A stretch of DNA of 21,098 nt from CAYQPF01 sp964419225 (GTDB taxonomy: Bacteria; Cloacimonadota; Cloacimonadia; Cloacimonadales; CAYQPF01), in assembly GCA_964419225.1 (NCBI GenBank), contig CAYQPF010000090.1, positions 1 to 21,098 on the forward strand, written 5' to 3'. The notes below the pieces were generated by a model. The model saw nothing but the letters and a program-made list of their open reading frames with translations. It searched no databases and was not told the DNA's origin. Positions 7,592 through 15,333 of the stretch are shown one piece after another (position 1 is the first letter of the stretch; every line of letters starts with the position of its first letter). A program made the position numbers and the translations under genes.

Positions 7592-9886
7592 ATGCGATTT
7601 CTGAAAGATGCTCGAATCAAAAAGAGACTGGTAATTGTTTACAGTGTGATTATTCTCATTGCACTGGTGTTAATGGCAATGGCAACATTAATTACTTTTA
7701 AGATGAACTCAGCTAAGCAGGTCGCAAAATTTCGTGAAACTACCAGAGACAAAGCATATATTGATCTGAAGGACAATGTAGAATTTGCCTGGCAGGCATT
7801 AGAGCGATACAATCAGATGGTTCAGTCGGGTGACATGACATCAGAGGTTGCAAAAAATCAAGCCTTGAAGTTGATAAGCAATTTGCGTTTTGATAAGGGA
7901 GCCGGATACTTTTTTATTATTGATACAGTAGAACCCTATCCGCATATGATAATGCATCCGATTTCACCGGAGCTGGATGGACAGATCTTAGATAAAGAAA
8001 AATATAACTGTGTGGGAGAAAACAAAGAAAATTTATTTGTAGCCATGGTAAAAGCGAGTAAAACAACAGAGGGAGAGTTTGTAGAATACTTGTGGGCAAA
8101 GCCTGATGCAAAATCAAAAGATGATTTGACGAAAAAGCTGACATTTGTCAAAAAATTTGAACCCTTTGATTGGATAATAGGATCCGGGGTTTATTTGGAT
8201 GTCGTTGATCAGCAAGTGAAACAAAATATACTTGATAATCAGCATCAGAGTTATCAACTTCTGATCATTCTGCTCATAAGCGGAATTTTAATTTTATTTG
8301 GGAGTTATATCGCATCCGGAATAATTGCAAAAGATATCAGTGGTCCACTTCAGAAAATGACAGATCAATTTTTTCAAGCAGCAACGGGAGATCTCACAAT
8401 CCGAATGGATACAGATAAGATTATGTGCTCACAAATAATGGGCTGTAATAAACCTGAGTGTACGAGTTATAGTAAAGATGACGGTTTATGTTTCCTGAAA
8501 GTTGGTAGTTTTGCTCCGAAGATGGGTCATGAGATACTTTGTCCCAAAATATTGAAAGGAATTTATCCAAGTTGTGATGTATGTGTTGTGATGAAGCAAA
8601 TGACTCGAAATGAGCTGAGTACATTATCTGTTTGCTTTAATGGTTTCATGGATGAATTTTCTTTTGTGGTAAAGAGTTTAGCAGAGAATTCCAGAATGAT
8701 CAATGAAACTAGCGGAGAATTAACTCTTATTTCATCAACCTTAGCGACACTCTCGGAAGAGATGAATTCTCAGGTCGCAAATGTGGCTTCCAGCTCTGAA
8801 GAAATCAGTGCTAACTCTAATTCTATTGCTGCCTCCAGTGAACAGGCATCCGAGAATGTTCAAACAGTTGCTGCAGCTGCAGAAGAAATGTCCACAGGCA
8901 TCAAAATCATGGCGAAGGCTGCAATACAAACCAATGAACAAGTACAGGCAATGTTGGATCGTTTACAGTCTTTGGGAAATAATACAACCTCTATCCAAAG
9001 TAGTATCAGTGTTTTTGTTGGGAAATTTAAAGAAATAACTCACAGTATGACAGATTTAAATGGCATGCTTTCAGGAATATCAGACAATACTCAACAGGCT
9101 AATAAGATAGCACAAACTGCAAATCAGGAAGCTGCAAGTGCTCACACAGTAATGGAGAGAATGAATAATTCTGCAAAGGAAATTGGTAAAATCCTCAGAG
9201 TTATCAATGATATAGCCTCTCAGACAAATATGCTGGCCCTGAATGCAACAATAGAAGCAGCAAGTGCGGGAGAAGCAGGAAAAGGATTTGCTGTTGTTGC
9301 TAATGAAGTAAAAGAGCTGGCTAAACAAACTGCTAATGCCACGGAACAGATTTCATCATTGATTGAAGAACTTCAGTCTGCAGCTGCAAATTCTTCATCA
9401 ACAATGCAAAATATTACTACAGTAATTAGTGAGTTAAGTACAATAAATGGTGATGTTGCTCAAAGGGTTGGAAAACAGTTATTAGCAACCCGTGAAATTA
9501 CAAAGGGAGTTCAAAATATCCAGACTGAAGCAGAAAATATTGGCACAATTTCAGAGAGTAACAACAAATTGTCTTTAGAGATGATTGATTTTTCCGAAAC
9601 TGTTAAGCGTGGTATGAATGATATAACACATAACACTGAAGAATCTGCTTTGGCTGCTCATGAAGTAGCTATGAGCAGTGATGAAGCAAATAAAAGCGTC
9701 AGGGATGTAACACAACAAACCACAGAAATAACTGCCGGAATAAATGATGTGACCAAAAATGTAAATGAAATTTCCCAGGAAACTTCTGAAACAGCTCAAA
9801 GCGCTGATATCGTCAGAAATAAAGCTGAACAGTTAGCCGACCTTGCATCTCAGCTACATAAGTCAATTGCACATTTTAAAGTATAA
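7592..9886 (+). CDS. Methyl-accepting chemotaxis protein with Cache sensor and Cys-rich insert
   Basis: Inner-membrane chemoreceptor, 764 residues, start supported by GGAGGG 4 nt upstream. TM1 is about 13-36. A periplasmic Cache_2-type sensor covers about 40-218 (KGAGYFFIID, HPISPELDG, GEFVEYLWAKP, FDWIIGSGVYLD). TM2 is about 222-246 and a HAMP start follows (SGPLQKMTDQF). Between HAMP and the signalling helices lies a Cys-rich segment with eight Cys at 279, 285, 290, 300, 317, 328, 331 and 348, including a CDVC pair. Such inserts occur in receptors of anaerobes and suggest a metal or redox site. The C-terminal coiled coil has the receptor hairpin tip that contacts CheA/CheW (IASQTNMLALNATIEAASAG ... 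GFAVVANEVKELA, about 541-578). No CheR pentapeptide tether is visible at the end (AHFKV). No che genes lie nearby, so it is an orphan receptor; the ligand cannot be told from sequence, though Cache_2 domains often sense small organic acids. Confidence 0.95.
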   Translation: MRFLKDARIKKRLVIVYSVIILIALVLMAMATLITFKMNSAKQVAKFRETTRDKAYIDLKDNVEFAWQALERYNQMVQSGDMTSEVAKNQALKLISNLRFDKGAGYFFIIDTVEPYPHMIMHPISPELDGQILDKEKYNCVGENKENLFVAMVKASKTTEGEFVEYLWAKPDAKSKDDLTKKLTFVKKFEPFDWIIGSGVYLDVVDQQVKQNILDNQHQSYQLLIILLISGILILFGSYIASGIIAKDISGPLQKMTDQFFQAATGDLTIRMDTDKIMCSQIMGCNKPECTSYSKDDGLCFLKVGSFAPKMGHEILCPKILKGIYPSCDVCVVMKQMTRNELSTLSVCFNGFMDEFSFVVKSLAENSRMINETSGELTLISSTLATLSEEMNSQVANVASSSEEISANSNSIAASSEQASENVQTVAAAAEEMSTGIKIMAKAAIQTNEQVQAMLDRLQSLGNNTTSIQSSISVFVGKFKEITHSMTDLNGMLSGISDNTQQANKIAQTANQEAASAHTVMERMNNSAKEIGKILRVINDIASQTNMLALNATIEAASAGEAGKGFAVVANEVKELAKQTANATEQISSLIEELQSAAANSSSTMQNITTVISELSTINGDVAQRVGKQLLATREITKGVQNIQTEAENIGTISESNNKLSLEMIDFSETVKRGMNDITHNTEESALAAHEVAMSSDEANKSVRDVTQQTTEITAGINDVTKNVNEISQETSETAQSADIVRNKAEQLADLASQLHKSIAHFKV

Positions 9887-9904
9887 GGAACATTGCATTT
9901 AATA

Positions 9905-9944
9905 AAGCTGTTGTAAGGGATATCTTCTTATAACAGCTTTTTTA
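9905..9944 (+). terminator. Intrinsic terminator of the chemoreceptor gene
   Basis: AAGCTGTTGTAAG pairs with CTTATAACAGCTT, with a small internal mismatch, followed by TTTTTT. It sits 18 nt after the stop codon and just before the end of the convergent methyltransferase gene. Confidence 0.85.
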
Positions 9945-9959
9945 AGTTTGTAACATGGT

Positions 9960-10901
9960 TTACTTTCGATTTTCAGGTTTTATTCCAATACAGATTTTAA
10001 GTGCAGGATATGCATCACAATAATAATATGTCCCATTGTAATATTTTTCAGAAACATTCTCTCGATGCTGTTCATATTTTTTATATAGGTTATAGTATTT
10101 TCGGAGTAGGTATGTAGAACCACCTCCGGCAAGAACTTCAGCTTTAAGGTTCTTATTATAAGTATTTGCATTCTGTTTGTTTTGGGATTTATCCTTTGGT
10201 TTCTCTGGAATTGGGTACTTCCCGGGTAAGACAATTGTCCTGACAGAGGGGTCATTATACATTTTAATATCATCCAAACCTGCTTCATTTAAGAGGAAGG
10301 GAAGTCGGACACCAATTGCAAAATCCCCCAAACCAAGTTTACGTTTACCCTCTAATTGACATGATTTAACTTTTAACATAATTGCTAAATCTGCAAAATC
10401 ATAATTACTTAGGTATTCATCATATCTCTGAGTTAGACCATTAGTCGTGTTATCAGGTTCGATGCAGACAATTGTACCACTGGGTTTTGTTATACGGAGC
10501 ATCTCTTTCACTGCTTTGAGAGGATCATCCAGATGCATGAGGAGGGTCTGGCAAATAGTAATATCGTAGGAGTTATCTTTTAAGGGCAAATTATAGGCAT
10601 CTCCATAGATGAATCGACATTTTTTTCCTTTAGCCCATTCTTCAGCTTCCTTTTTCCCCAGATCTAATAAACCCTGAGCATTATCCACTCCGGTGTATGT
10701 GGTCTTTTTTGAGTTGTCGTTTAGCAGAATATTACCAAGAAAACCATAGCCACAACCAATATCGGCAATATTGGTAAACCTAGTGATTCCAATGACATTT
10801 TTCAGGAAATCCAGACTTTTCCCCTGCCACATATGCGTTCTTAACATTTTCAGAAATTCCACTTCTTCCTGGGCAGACCAATCAGTTTTAAGCTTAGACA
10901 T
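9960..10901 (-). CDS. Class I SAM-dependent methyltransferase
   Basis: 313 residues. The ATG at 10901 is preferred over a TTG five codons upstream because GCAGGAGG sits 5 nt before it. A Rossmann-fold methyltransferase (Methyltransf_11/25 type) covers about residues 40-160: motif I IADIGCGYGFLG, the acidic residue in YTGVDNAQ that binds the SAM ribose, FIYGDAYNLPLKDNSYDITI, the LLMHLDDPLKAVKEMLRITK helix and IVCIEPDN. The C-terminal 150 residues are Lys/Asn/Tyr-rich and not recognised; their end (KYYNLYKKYEQ ... YYYCDAYP) is also found as a dead fragment at 7327-7454. The substrate is unknown. It diverges from the 384-residue gene at 11073 over a 171-bp region with promoters both ways, which hints at shared function. 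Convergent with the chemoreceptor gene. Confidence 0.88.
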   Translation of the reverse strand: MSKLKTDWSAQEEVEFLKMLRTHMWQGKSLDFLKNVIGITRFTNIADIGCGYGFLGNILLNDNSKKTTYTGVDNAQGLLDLGKKEAEEWAKGKKCRFIYGDAYNLPLKDNSYDITICQTLLMHLDDPLKAVKEMLRITKPSGTIVCIEPDNTTNGLTQRYDEYLSNYDFADLAIMLKVKSCQLEGKRKLGLGDFAIGVRLPFLLNEAGLDDIKMYNDPSVRTIVLPGKYPIPEKPKDKSQNKQNANTYNKNLKAEVLAGGGSTYLLRKYYNLYKKYEQHRENVSEKYYNGTYYYCDAYPALKICIGIKPENRK

Positions 10902-10926
10902 TAATACCTCCTGCAAAGTATTAAGT

Positions 10927-10955
10927 ATTCATCTGGAAATATATATTAATGTCAA
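10927..10955 (-). promoter_or_regulatory. Promoter of the methyltransferase gene
   Basis: Minus-strand TTGACA (10950-10955), a 17-nt spacer and ATGAAT (10927-10932), 26 nt before the start codon. The -35 is perfect; the -10 is weak. In the duplicated copy at 12973-13103 the -35 has become TTGAAA and a 30-bp insertion separates the boxes. Confidence 0.5.
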
Positions 10956-11012
10956 GTAAGAAAATGATTAGCAGGCATTACTCCATTAACCGTAGTAATT
11001 ATCATTCTTTGC

Positions 11013-11041
11013 TTGACAACTATGACTATTGGTAAATAAAT
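11013..11041 (+). promoter_or_regulatory. Promoter of the 384-residue gene
   Basis: TTGACA (11013-11018), a 17-nt spacer and ATAAAT (11036-11041), 32 nt before the ATG. Just downstream, ATCCT (11052-11056) can pair with AGGAT (11062-11066) over the Shine-Dalgarno, and AGGATATCCT (11062-11071) is itself palindromic. Translation may therefore be structure-sensitive, but the stems are short. Confidence 0.5.
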
Positions 11042-11072
11042 ATCAAATAGCATCCTGAAGGAGGATATCCTG

Positions 11073-12227
11073 ATGAAGTTAAAATCTGTTAAAGCATATA
11101 AACTGCCAACTTACCCGAGAGAAAGAGACTTTCTGCCGGATTCTCCCCAAACAATGCCTTTTATGTCCAAGAAAGCTTTGATCATGGCAATAACAGCATT
11201 GACGATGAACTTAAACATAAATGCCGAGAATGGAGAAAAAGCAAAACAAACAATTCAAATTTCAGGTGATAAAGACAATAATGATTCAATCAATTTGAAA
11301 CAGAATTCTGTGCCAAAATATGAGTGTGCACCTATATTTGAGCATGGCGAGGGAAGGGGAGCGATAGGATGCAGGATAATGACTTCACCGGTTTTTATTT
11401 CTGAGGAGGAAGCCAGGTCTATAATAGCAGAGATGCTGGCAGAACAAAATGTTAAAATAACTTCCTATGATAAAACTTTTGAGAACTTGGTTGTGCCGTT
11501 AAAAGAACTTAAGTGTGATTATGAAATACTGAATCCTGAAATTGAATCTATTGAACCGGATAAAACATATAAATCGGGTGATTTTAAGAAAAACTATACT
11601 TTACTTGATGTAAAAAAACCAATAAAGATTGATGTATTTTCCGAAAGTCAAAATATTGGAGTAATTTTTGTTTCGTATGATGATTTTATGGCTTTTAAAG
11701 GACCTGGTTATGTGGAATATGATAAAGAGACAAACGAAGTTCTAAGTGTTACCTATACCACCGTTGACATATTTGATACAAAAAGAATAGCTAAGGAGCT
11801 TGCACCTATTATCAGCAATTATGGAAAATTTACCTGTGGTATTATTTATGATCCAATTTTTTCATCTCGACAAAAACATGATAAACCTCAGTATGATTAT
11901 GACCAAATGGTGATTTCATATTATGACGTAGAAAAACAATTATCCAGTTATACGGAAAAGCTGGATGCTGAAATAAGGGAGTTAAAAACAAAATTTAGTG
12001 TCACAGCGGAAATGATTGAACCTAAAGATGAAAAGCAGAAGATTGATTATTTAAAGCAGTTAGATATGATTAATACGAAGTATATGCAACAGACAAAAGA
12101 GTTAGAAATTGAAGCAAATGGTTTGAGAAAATTGTTAAGTGACCATACTTCGGATTATATAAATGATGTCAGAGCACAGGTGAGTGATTTTATTGTCTGG
12201 CTGAAGGAGAAGAAAATAATAGATTAG
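11073..12227 (+). CDS. Exported protein of unnamed family, neighbour of a radical SAM enzyme
   Basis: 384 residues; AAGGAGG 8 nt before ATG. The N-terminus is unusual: a basic, Tyr/Pro-rich stretch (YKLPTYPRERDFLPDSPQ) precedes a short hydrophobic segment (35-50, ALIMAITALTMNLNINA), so it resembles a leader plus a late signal or anchor rather than a normal signal peptide. Residues 85-115 hold the most family-like block, CAPIFEHGEGRGAIGC, then PVFISEEEARSII. The middle is alpha/beta without a known catalytic motif. The C-terminus (about 285-355) is charged and helical, probably coiled coil, ending SDFIVWLKEKKIID. From memory, similar HGxGRGxxGCxxxxPPVFxSE proteins occur beside radical SAM/SPASM enzymes in other anaerobes, but I can name no function. 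Here the partner is the broken radical SAM gene 82 nt downstream. Four Cys (85, 100, 148, 255) are possible modification sites. Confidence 0.85.
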   Translation: MKLKSVKAYKLPTYPRERDFLPDSPQTMPFMSKKALIMAITALTMNLNINAENGEKAKQTIQISGDKDNNDSINLKQNSVPKYECAPIFEHGEGRGAIGCRIMTSPVFISEEEARSIIAEMLAEQNVKITSYDKTFENLVVPLKELKCDYEILNPEIESIEPDKTYKSGDFKKNYTLLDVKKPIKIDVFSESQNIGVIFVSYDDFMAFKGPGYVEYDKETNEVLSVTYTTVDIFDTKRIAKELAPIISNYGKFTCGIIYDPIFSSRQKHDKPQYDYDQMVISYYDVEKQLSSYTEKLDAEIRELKTKFSVTAEMIEPKDEKQKIDYLKQLDMINTKYMQQTKELEIEANGLRKLLSDHTSDYINDVRAQVSDFIVWLKEKKIID

Positions 12228-12309
12228 TAGGCAGTGGGCAGACGGCAGGGGGCAGTGGGGAATGAAGTGAAAAAAGTGAAACCTGCTGAAGATTAGGGAA
12301 AAAAAGTAA
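12228..12309 (+). repeat. Repeat-derived spacer with GGCAG runs and GTGAAAAAAGTGAAACC
   Basis: Just after the stop codon come four GGCAG-containing units (GGCAGTGG, GCAGACGG, CAGGG, GGCAGTGGGG), then GTGAAAAAAGTGAAACC at 12267-12283 and a run ending AAAAAAAGTAAA. The same order (CAGTGGGAATG, GTGAAAAAGTGAAACCC, GAAAAAGTAAA) recurs at 20421-20496, so this is a dispersed intergenic repeat that lies inside what was a two-gene operon. Confidence 0.6.
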
Positions 12310-13001
12310 ATGTATCGTACATTACATTTAACGACAAGCTGCAATATGAATTGCAGGTATTGTTATTCGAAGCTGGAAAAGACGATAGACATGAGTGAAG
12401 AAGTTTTACTGCAGACCATCAAATATGCTTTCAAAGAGTCCAAGCATACTTGCGGGATAATTTTCTCTGGTGGTGAACCTTTGCTCAAGAAAGAATTAGT
12501 GGCTTTGACCTTGGAAGAATGTGAGAAACAGCACTGGGTGAATGAGTTAATTTATCATACAAAGTGCTAACGAACGGAACGTTACTGGATGAAGATTATA
12601 GCAGAAGGGCAACAGACCTGAGATTGGCGATAGCCCTGAGTTTTGATGGAGTAAAAAAGGCCCACGATAAGCAGCGGAGGACTATTTCTGATGCACCGAC
12701 TTTTGCTCAGGTGGTTTCAATTGCCTCTGTACTATTGAAGTATCAGCCTTATACAAGTGTTTTGATGACTGTCACTCCCGGGACTGTGCCGTATTATCAT
12801 AAATCTGTCGAGTACTTGATTGGAAAGGGATTCCGGTATATCATAGTGTCGTTAAATTATGCCGGGAATTGGACCGAGGCGAAGTTAACCATACTGAAAA
12901 AAGAATACAAGAAACTGGCAAAGCTGTACGAGAGATTATCCTTAGCCGGGAAGAAATTTTATTTAAGTCCTTTTCTTCCTGGGCGGACCAATCAGTTTTA
13001 A
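12310..13001 (+). pseudogene. Radical SAM/SPASM-type enzyme, frameshifted and 3'-truncated
   Basis: The first frame (12310-12570) holds the iron-sulfur motif CNMNCRYC (CxxxCxxC) near residue 12 and the SAM-binding GGEP (FSGGEPLLKKE). It stops at 12568-12570 just where the next frame (from about 12558) continues the family sequence KVLTNGTLLDEDY, then ALSFDG and a TIM-barrel half ending KKFYLSPF. A one-base loss near 12557-12567 explains this. After LSPF the reading runs into a copy of the methyltransferase 5' end read backwards (PGRTNQF, stop at 13001). The C-terminal half, where SPASM cluster ligands would sit, is therefore gone. The intact enzyme would probably have modified a peptide or protein, most simply the 384-residue product upstream. 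Both lesions make function unlikely. Confidence 0.88.
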
Positions 13002-13103
13002 GCTTAGACATTAATACTTCTTGCAGAGTATTAAGTATTCATCTGGAAATATATGTTAATCCCGGATTCTACTGCACAGTTCGGGTTAATTTCAAGTAAG
13101 AAA
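12973..13103 (-). repeat. Duplicate of the methyltransferase 5' end and promoter
   Basis: Minus-strand copy of 10863-10963: promoter region, ribosome binding site, ATG and the first 13 codons (MSKLKTDWSAQEE). I count 6 mismatches in 101 aligned bases plus one 30-bp insertion. The Shine-Dalgarno has decayed from AGGAGG to AGAAG and the -35 from TTGACA to TTGAAA. The left border coincides with TTCTTCCTGGGC, where it is joined to the radical SAM gene. Recent and non-functional. Confidence 0.9.
13056..13090. repeat. 25-bp micro-insertion flanked by TTAAT direct repeats
   Basis: Compared with the parental copy at 10946-10963, this site carries 30 extra bases: a 25-bp core (13061-13085) starting CCCGG and ending TTCGGG, plus a second TTAAT. 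The CCCG/CGGG ends are inverted repeats and TTAAT looks like a 5-bp target duplication. It lies between the former -10 and -35 boxes. Confidence 0.6.
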
Positions 13104-13277
13104 TTTTTTTTTGCTAATAATACAAGTTATTTATGTGTTTTGAAATAAAAGAGTTGTCAGAAAAAGCCTCTCAGGAAATATGGTAATTAAATTCGACTAT
13201 TGAGCGGGAGTCTAATGAACTGGGTCATCAGATATCCTTCGAAGTAGAACGAATTAAATATTCTAAGAAGGACTTTT

Positions 13278-15179
13278 ATGACAAATTTCACTGACATGAA
13301 TCTGCCTGCCGCATTATTGAAAGCCGCCGCAGATTTAAATTATGTTTCCCCGACTACGATTCAAGAACTCGTGATTCCCTGGTTAGTAGATAATACAGGT
13401 GATCTCATCGCTTTAGCTCAAACCGGAACAGGCAAGACTGCCGCTTTCGGATTACCGATTTTAAGTCAAATTGATACAGACTGGAATGCTGTTCAGGCAT
13501 TGATCCTGTGTCCCACACGCGAATTATGCGTACAAATAACCAATGATCTGCAGAATTATGCCAAGTATATGCCATCCGTAAGAATCTGTGCAATATATGG
13601 CGGAGCAGCAATTCAACCCCAGAGAGACCAGTTAAAGAGAGGCATGCATATAGTTGCCGGCACACCCGGACGTGTCATGGACTTTATCAAACAGGGTGTC
13701 TTAAAACTGGAAAATATAAAAACCATCATTTTAGATGAAGCTGATGAAATGCTGAATATGGGTTTCAAAGAAGACTTGTTCAGTATTATGGAAGAATGTC
13801 CCAAAGAAAAACGCTCCTTATTATTCTCGGCTACAATGCCCAGAGAAGTAAAGAGAATTGCAGATACATTCATGAAGGAGCCACATCAGATCAGTGCAGG
13901 AAATGCGAATCAGGGTGCTGATAATATCAGTCATTACTATTATAAAGTACATGCAAGGGATAAGTACCTGGCACTGAAACGTGTTGTGGATATGAGTCCA
14001 AAAATATATGGAATCGTATTTTGCCGTACCAGAACCGAGACCCAGGAAATAGCGACTAAATTGCAGCAGGATGGTTACAATGCTGATGCTTTACACGGTG
14101 ATTTGTCTCAAGGTCAGAGAGATCTGGTGATGAGCCGGTTCAGAACAAAATATGTCCAGTTACTTGTAGCTACAGATGTGGCAGCCAGAGGACTGGATGT
14201 CGATGATCTGACCCATATTATTAATTACAATGTTCCTACTGAATCTGATATCTATATCCATCGTTCCGGCAGAACAGGCAGAGCCGGTAAAAGTGGCGTT
14301 TCTGTGATCATCATGCACAGCAAGGAAATGGGAATGCTGAAGATGATCGAACACCGTTTAGGTAAAGAAATTGCCCATGCACCTGTGCCTAAAGGTAAAG
14401 ATATCTGTGAAAAACAGTTATTCAACCTGATAGATGCTGTGGAAAATATCGAAATTGATGATGCTCAGATCGATCCCTTTATGGATGCAGTTTATAAAAA
14501 ACTGAGCTGGCTTAGTAAAGAAGATGTGATCAAACGTTTTGCAGCTATGGAATTCAACAGATTCCTCAGTTATTATAAAGATATGCCGGACTTGGATTTT
14601 GTACGTGAAGAACACAGAAATGCACCCAAAGGTGTTATTGAAATGGTTAATTTCCATTTGAATATTGGTTCTGCAGGCGGATGTACCAAGAGAGAACTCA
14701 TGCGTTTTATCAACCGTCTGAGAGTTACACCTGGTATTGAAATCGGTCAGATCATTATCATGCAGGATTATACAATAGTCCAGATGGATTCGAATCATGA
14801 AAAGCAGATGCTGAAAGCCTTGAATCAATCCCAGTTTAACGGTGTAGCAATCAAAGCTAAGATCGTAAAGAGATTGGCTTCAGAAACCGGTGCATCAAGT
14901 AACTATCGTGGTTCAAGAGATAACAGAGATGGCCGCAGTGATAACCGTGGTGGCAGAGACAGCCGTGATTCCAGAGATTATAGAGGATCCAGAGATAATA
15001 GAGATGGTAGAGATTCCAGAGATAACCGAGGTTCCGGTGAATCCAATGAACCTCGCGAAAACAGAGAACCTCGTGAAAACAGAGGTGCTTCAGACAATCG
15101 TGAAACTCAGGAACAATACTTACAGCGTAAGAAGAAAAAAAGTGCCTGGAGTAAAGGCGGATCAGGTTCGAAAGAATAG
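13278..15179 (+). CDS. deaD: DEAD-box ATP-dependent RNA helicase with DbpA-like RNA-binding domain
   Basis: Cytoplasmic RNA helicase, 633 residues, of the DeaD/CsdA type that remodels rRNA and mRNA structure during ribosome assembly and cold growth. RecA domain 1: Q-motif Gln29, Walker A AQTGTGKTAAFG (48-58), PTREL (79-83), GG (108-109), TPGR (129-132), DEAD (153-156), SAT (184-186). RecA domain 2: IVFCRTRTET (246-255), ATDVAARGLDVDD (298-310), HRSGRTGRAG (328-337). A DbpA-type RNA-binding domain spans about 456-532 (GGCTKRELMRFINR ... GVAIKAKIVKR). The tail from 541 is an Arg/Asp/Gly/Asn repeat (SRDNRDGR, RDSRDSRDYRG, PRENREPREN) ending in a basic KKKKSAWSKGG, which suggests disordered RNA binding. 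Start supported by AAGGA 7 nt upstream. The 174-bp leader shows no cold-shock box that I can recognise. Monocistronic, with its own terminator. Confidence 0.96.
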   Translation: MTNFTDMNLPAALLKAAADLNYVSPTTIQELVIPWLVDNTGDLIALAQTGTGKTAAFGLPILSQIDTDWNAVQALILCPTRELCVQITNDLQNYAKYMPSVRICAIYGGAAIQPQRDQLKRGMHIVAGTPGRVMDFIKQGVLKLENIKTIILDEADEMLNMGFKEDLFSIMEECPKEKRSLLFSATMPREVKRIADTFMKEPHQISAGNANQGADNISHYYYKVHARDKYLALKRVVDMSPKIYGIVFCRTRTETQEIATKLQQDGYNADALHGDLSQGQRDLVMSRFRTKYVQLLVATDVAARGLDVDDLTHIINYNVPTESDIYIHRSGRTGRAGKSGVSVIIMHSKEMGMLKMIEHRLGKEIAHAPVPKGKDICEKQLFNLIDAVENIEIDDAQIDPFMDAVYKKLSWLSKEDVIKRFAAMEFNRFLSYYKDMPDLDFVREEHRNAPKGVIEMVNFHLNIGSAGGCTKRELMRFINRLRVTPGIEIGQIIIMQDYTIVQMDSNHEKQMLKALNQSQFNGVAIKAKIVKRLASETGASSNYRGSRDNRDGRSDNRGGRDSRDSRDYRGSRDNRDGRDSRDNRGSGESNEPRENREPRENRGASDNRETQEQYLQRKKKKSAWSKGGSGSKE

Positions 15180-15185
15180 ATAATT

Positions 15186-15215
15186 AAAAGGGACTGTTTA
15201 GGCAGTCCCTTTTTT
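15186..15215 (+). terminator. Intrinsic terminator of the helicase gene
   Basis: AAAAGGGACTG, loop TTTAGG, CAGTCCCTTTTTT: a 10-bp perfect stem followed by a T run, 7 nt after the stop codon. Confidence 0.95.
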
Positions 15216-15236
15216 AGTTGAGAGTTGAAAGACCGC

Positions 15237-15272
15237 ATGGACAAAATGGACTATATGTACAGTATGGACATA
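15237..15272. repeat. Four tandem 9-bp units of the form ATGGACNNN
   Basis: ATGGACAAA, ATGGACTAT, ATGTACAGT and ATGGACATA follow each other without gaps between two terminators. A second array with the same 9-bp period and core lies at 20430-20465. Confidence 0.8.
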
Positions 15273-15277
15273 AAAGA

Positions 15278-15303
15278 AAAGGCAGACTGAGTGTCTGCCT
15301 TTA
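15278..15303 (-). terminator. Terminator of the beta-propeller gene, possibly bidirectional
   Basis: AAAGGCAGAC, loop TGAGT, GTCTGCCTTT is a 10-bp perfect stem. Read on the minus strand it follows the stop at 15334 by about 30 nt and ends in CTTTTCTTTT. On the plus strand only a short TTTAGTTATTT follows. Confidence 0.85.
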
Positions 15304-15333
15304 GTTATTTGTAGAAGGAATTTTGGATTGATA

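Noticed and set aside
8741..9328. Cys- and Ser-rich minus-strand frames within the chemoreceptor gene
   Set aside because: They are antisense of the repeated Ala/Glu/Gln helices, without start signals or recognisable domains.
10902..10916. TTG at 10916 as the methyltransferase start
   Set aside because: The Shine-Dalgarno lies between it and the ATG at 10901, so the ATG is the real start.
12230..12262. GGCAG runs as a CRISPR or variable tandem repeat
   Set aside because: Units are short and irregular with no spacers; it is better seen as part of a dispersed intergenic repeat.
12869..13099. 76-codon plus frame across the radical SAM / methyltransferase-copy junction
   Set aside because: It only reads through two unrelated pseudogene fragments.
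14890..15183. 97-codon plus frame overlapping the helicase tail
   Set aside because: It is the alternative frame of the Arg-Asp repeat region; its repetitive Glu-Ile-Thr product reflects the DNA repeat and it has no ribosome binding site of its own.
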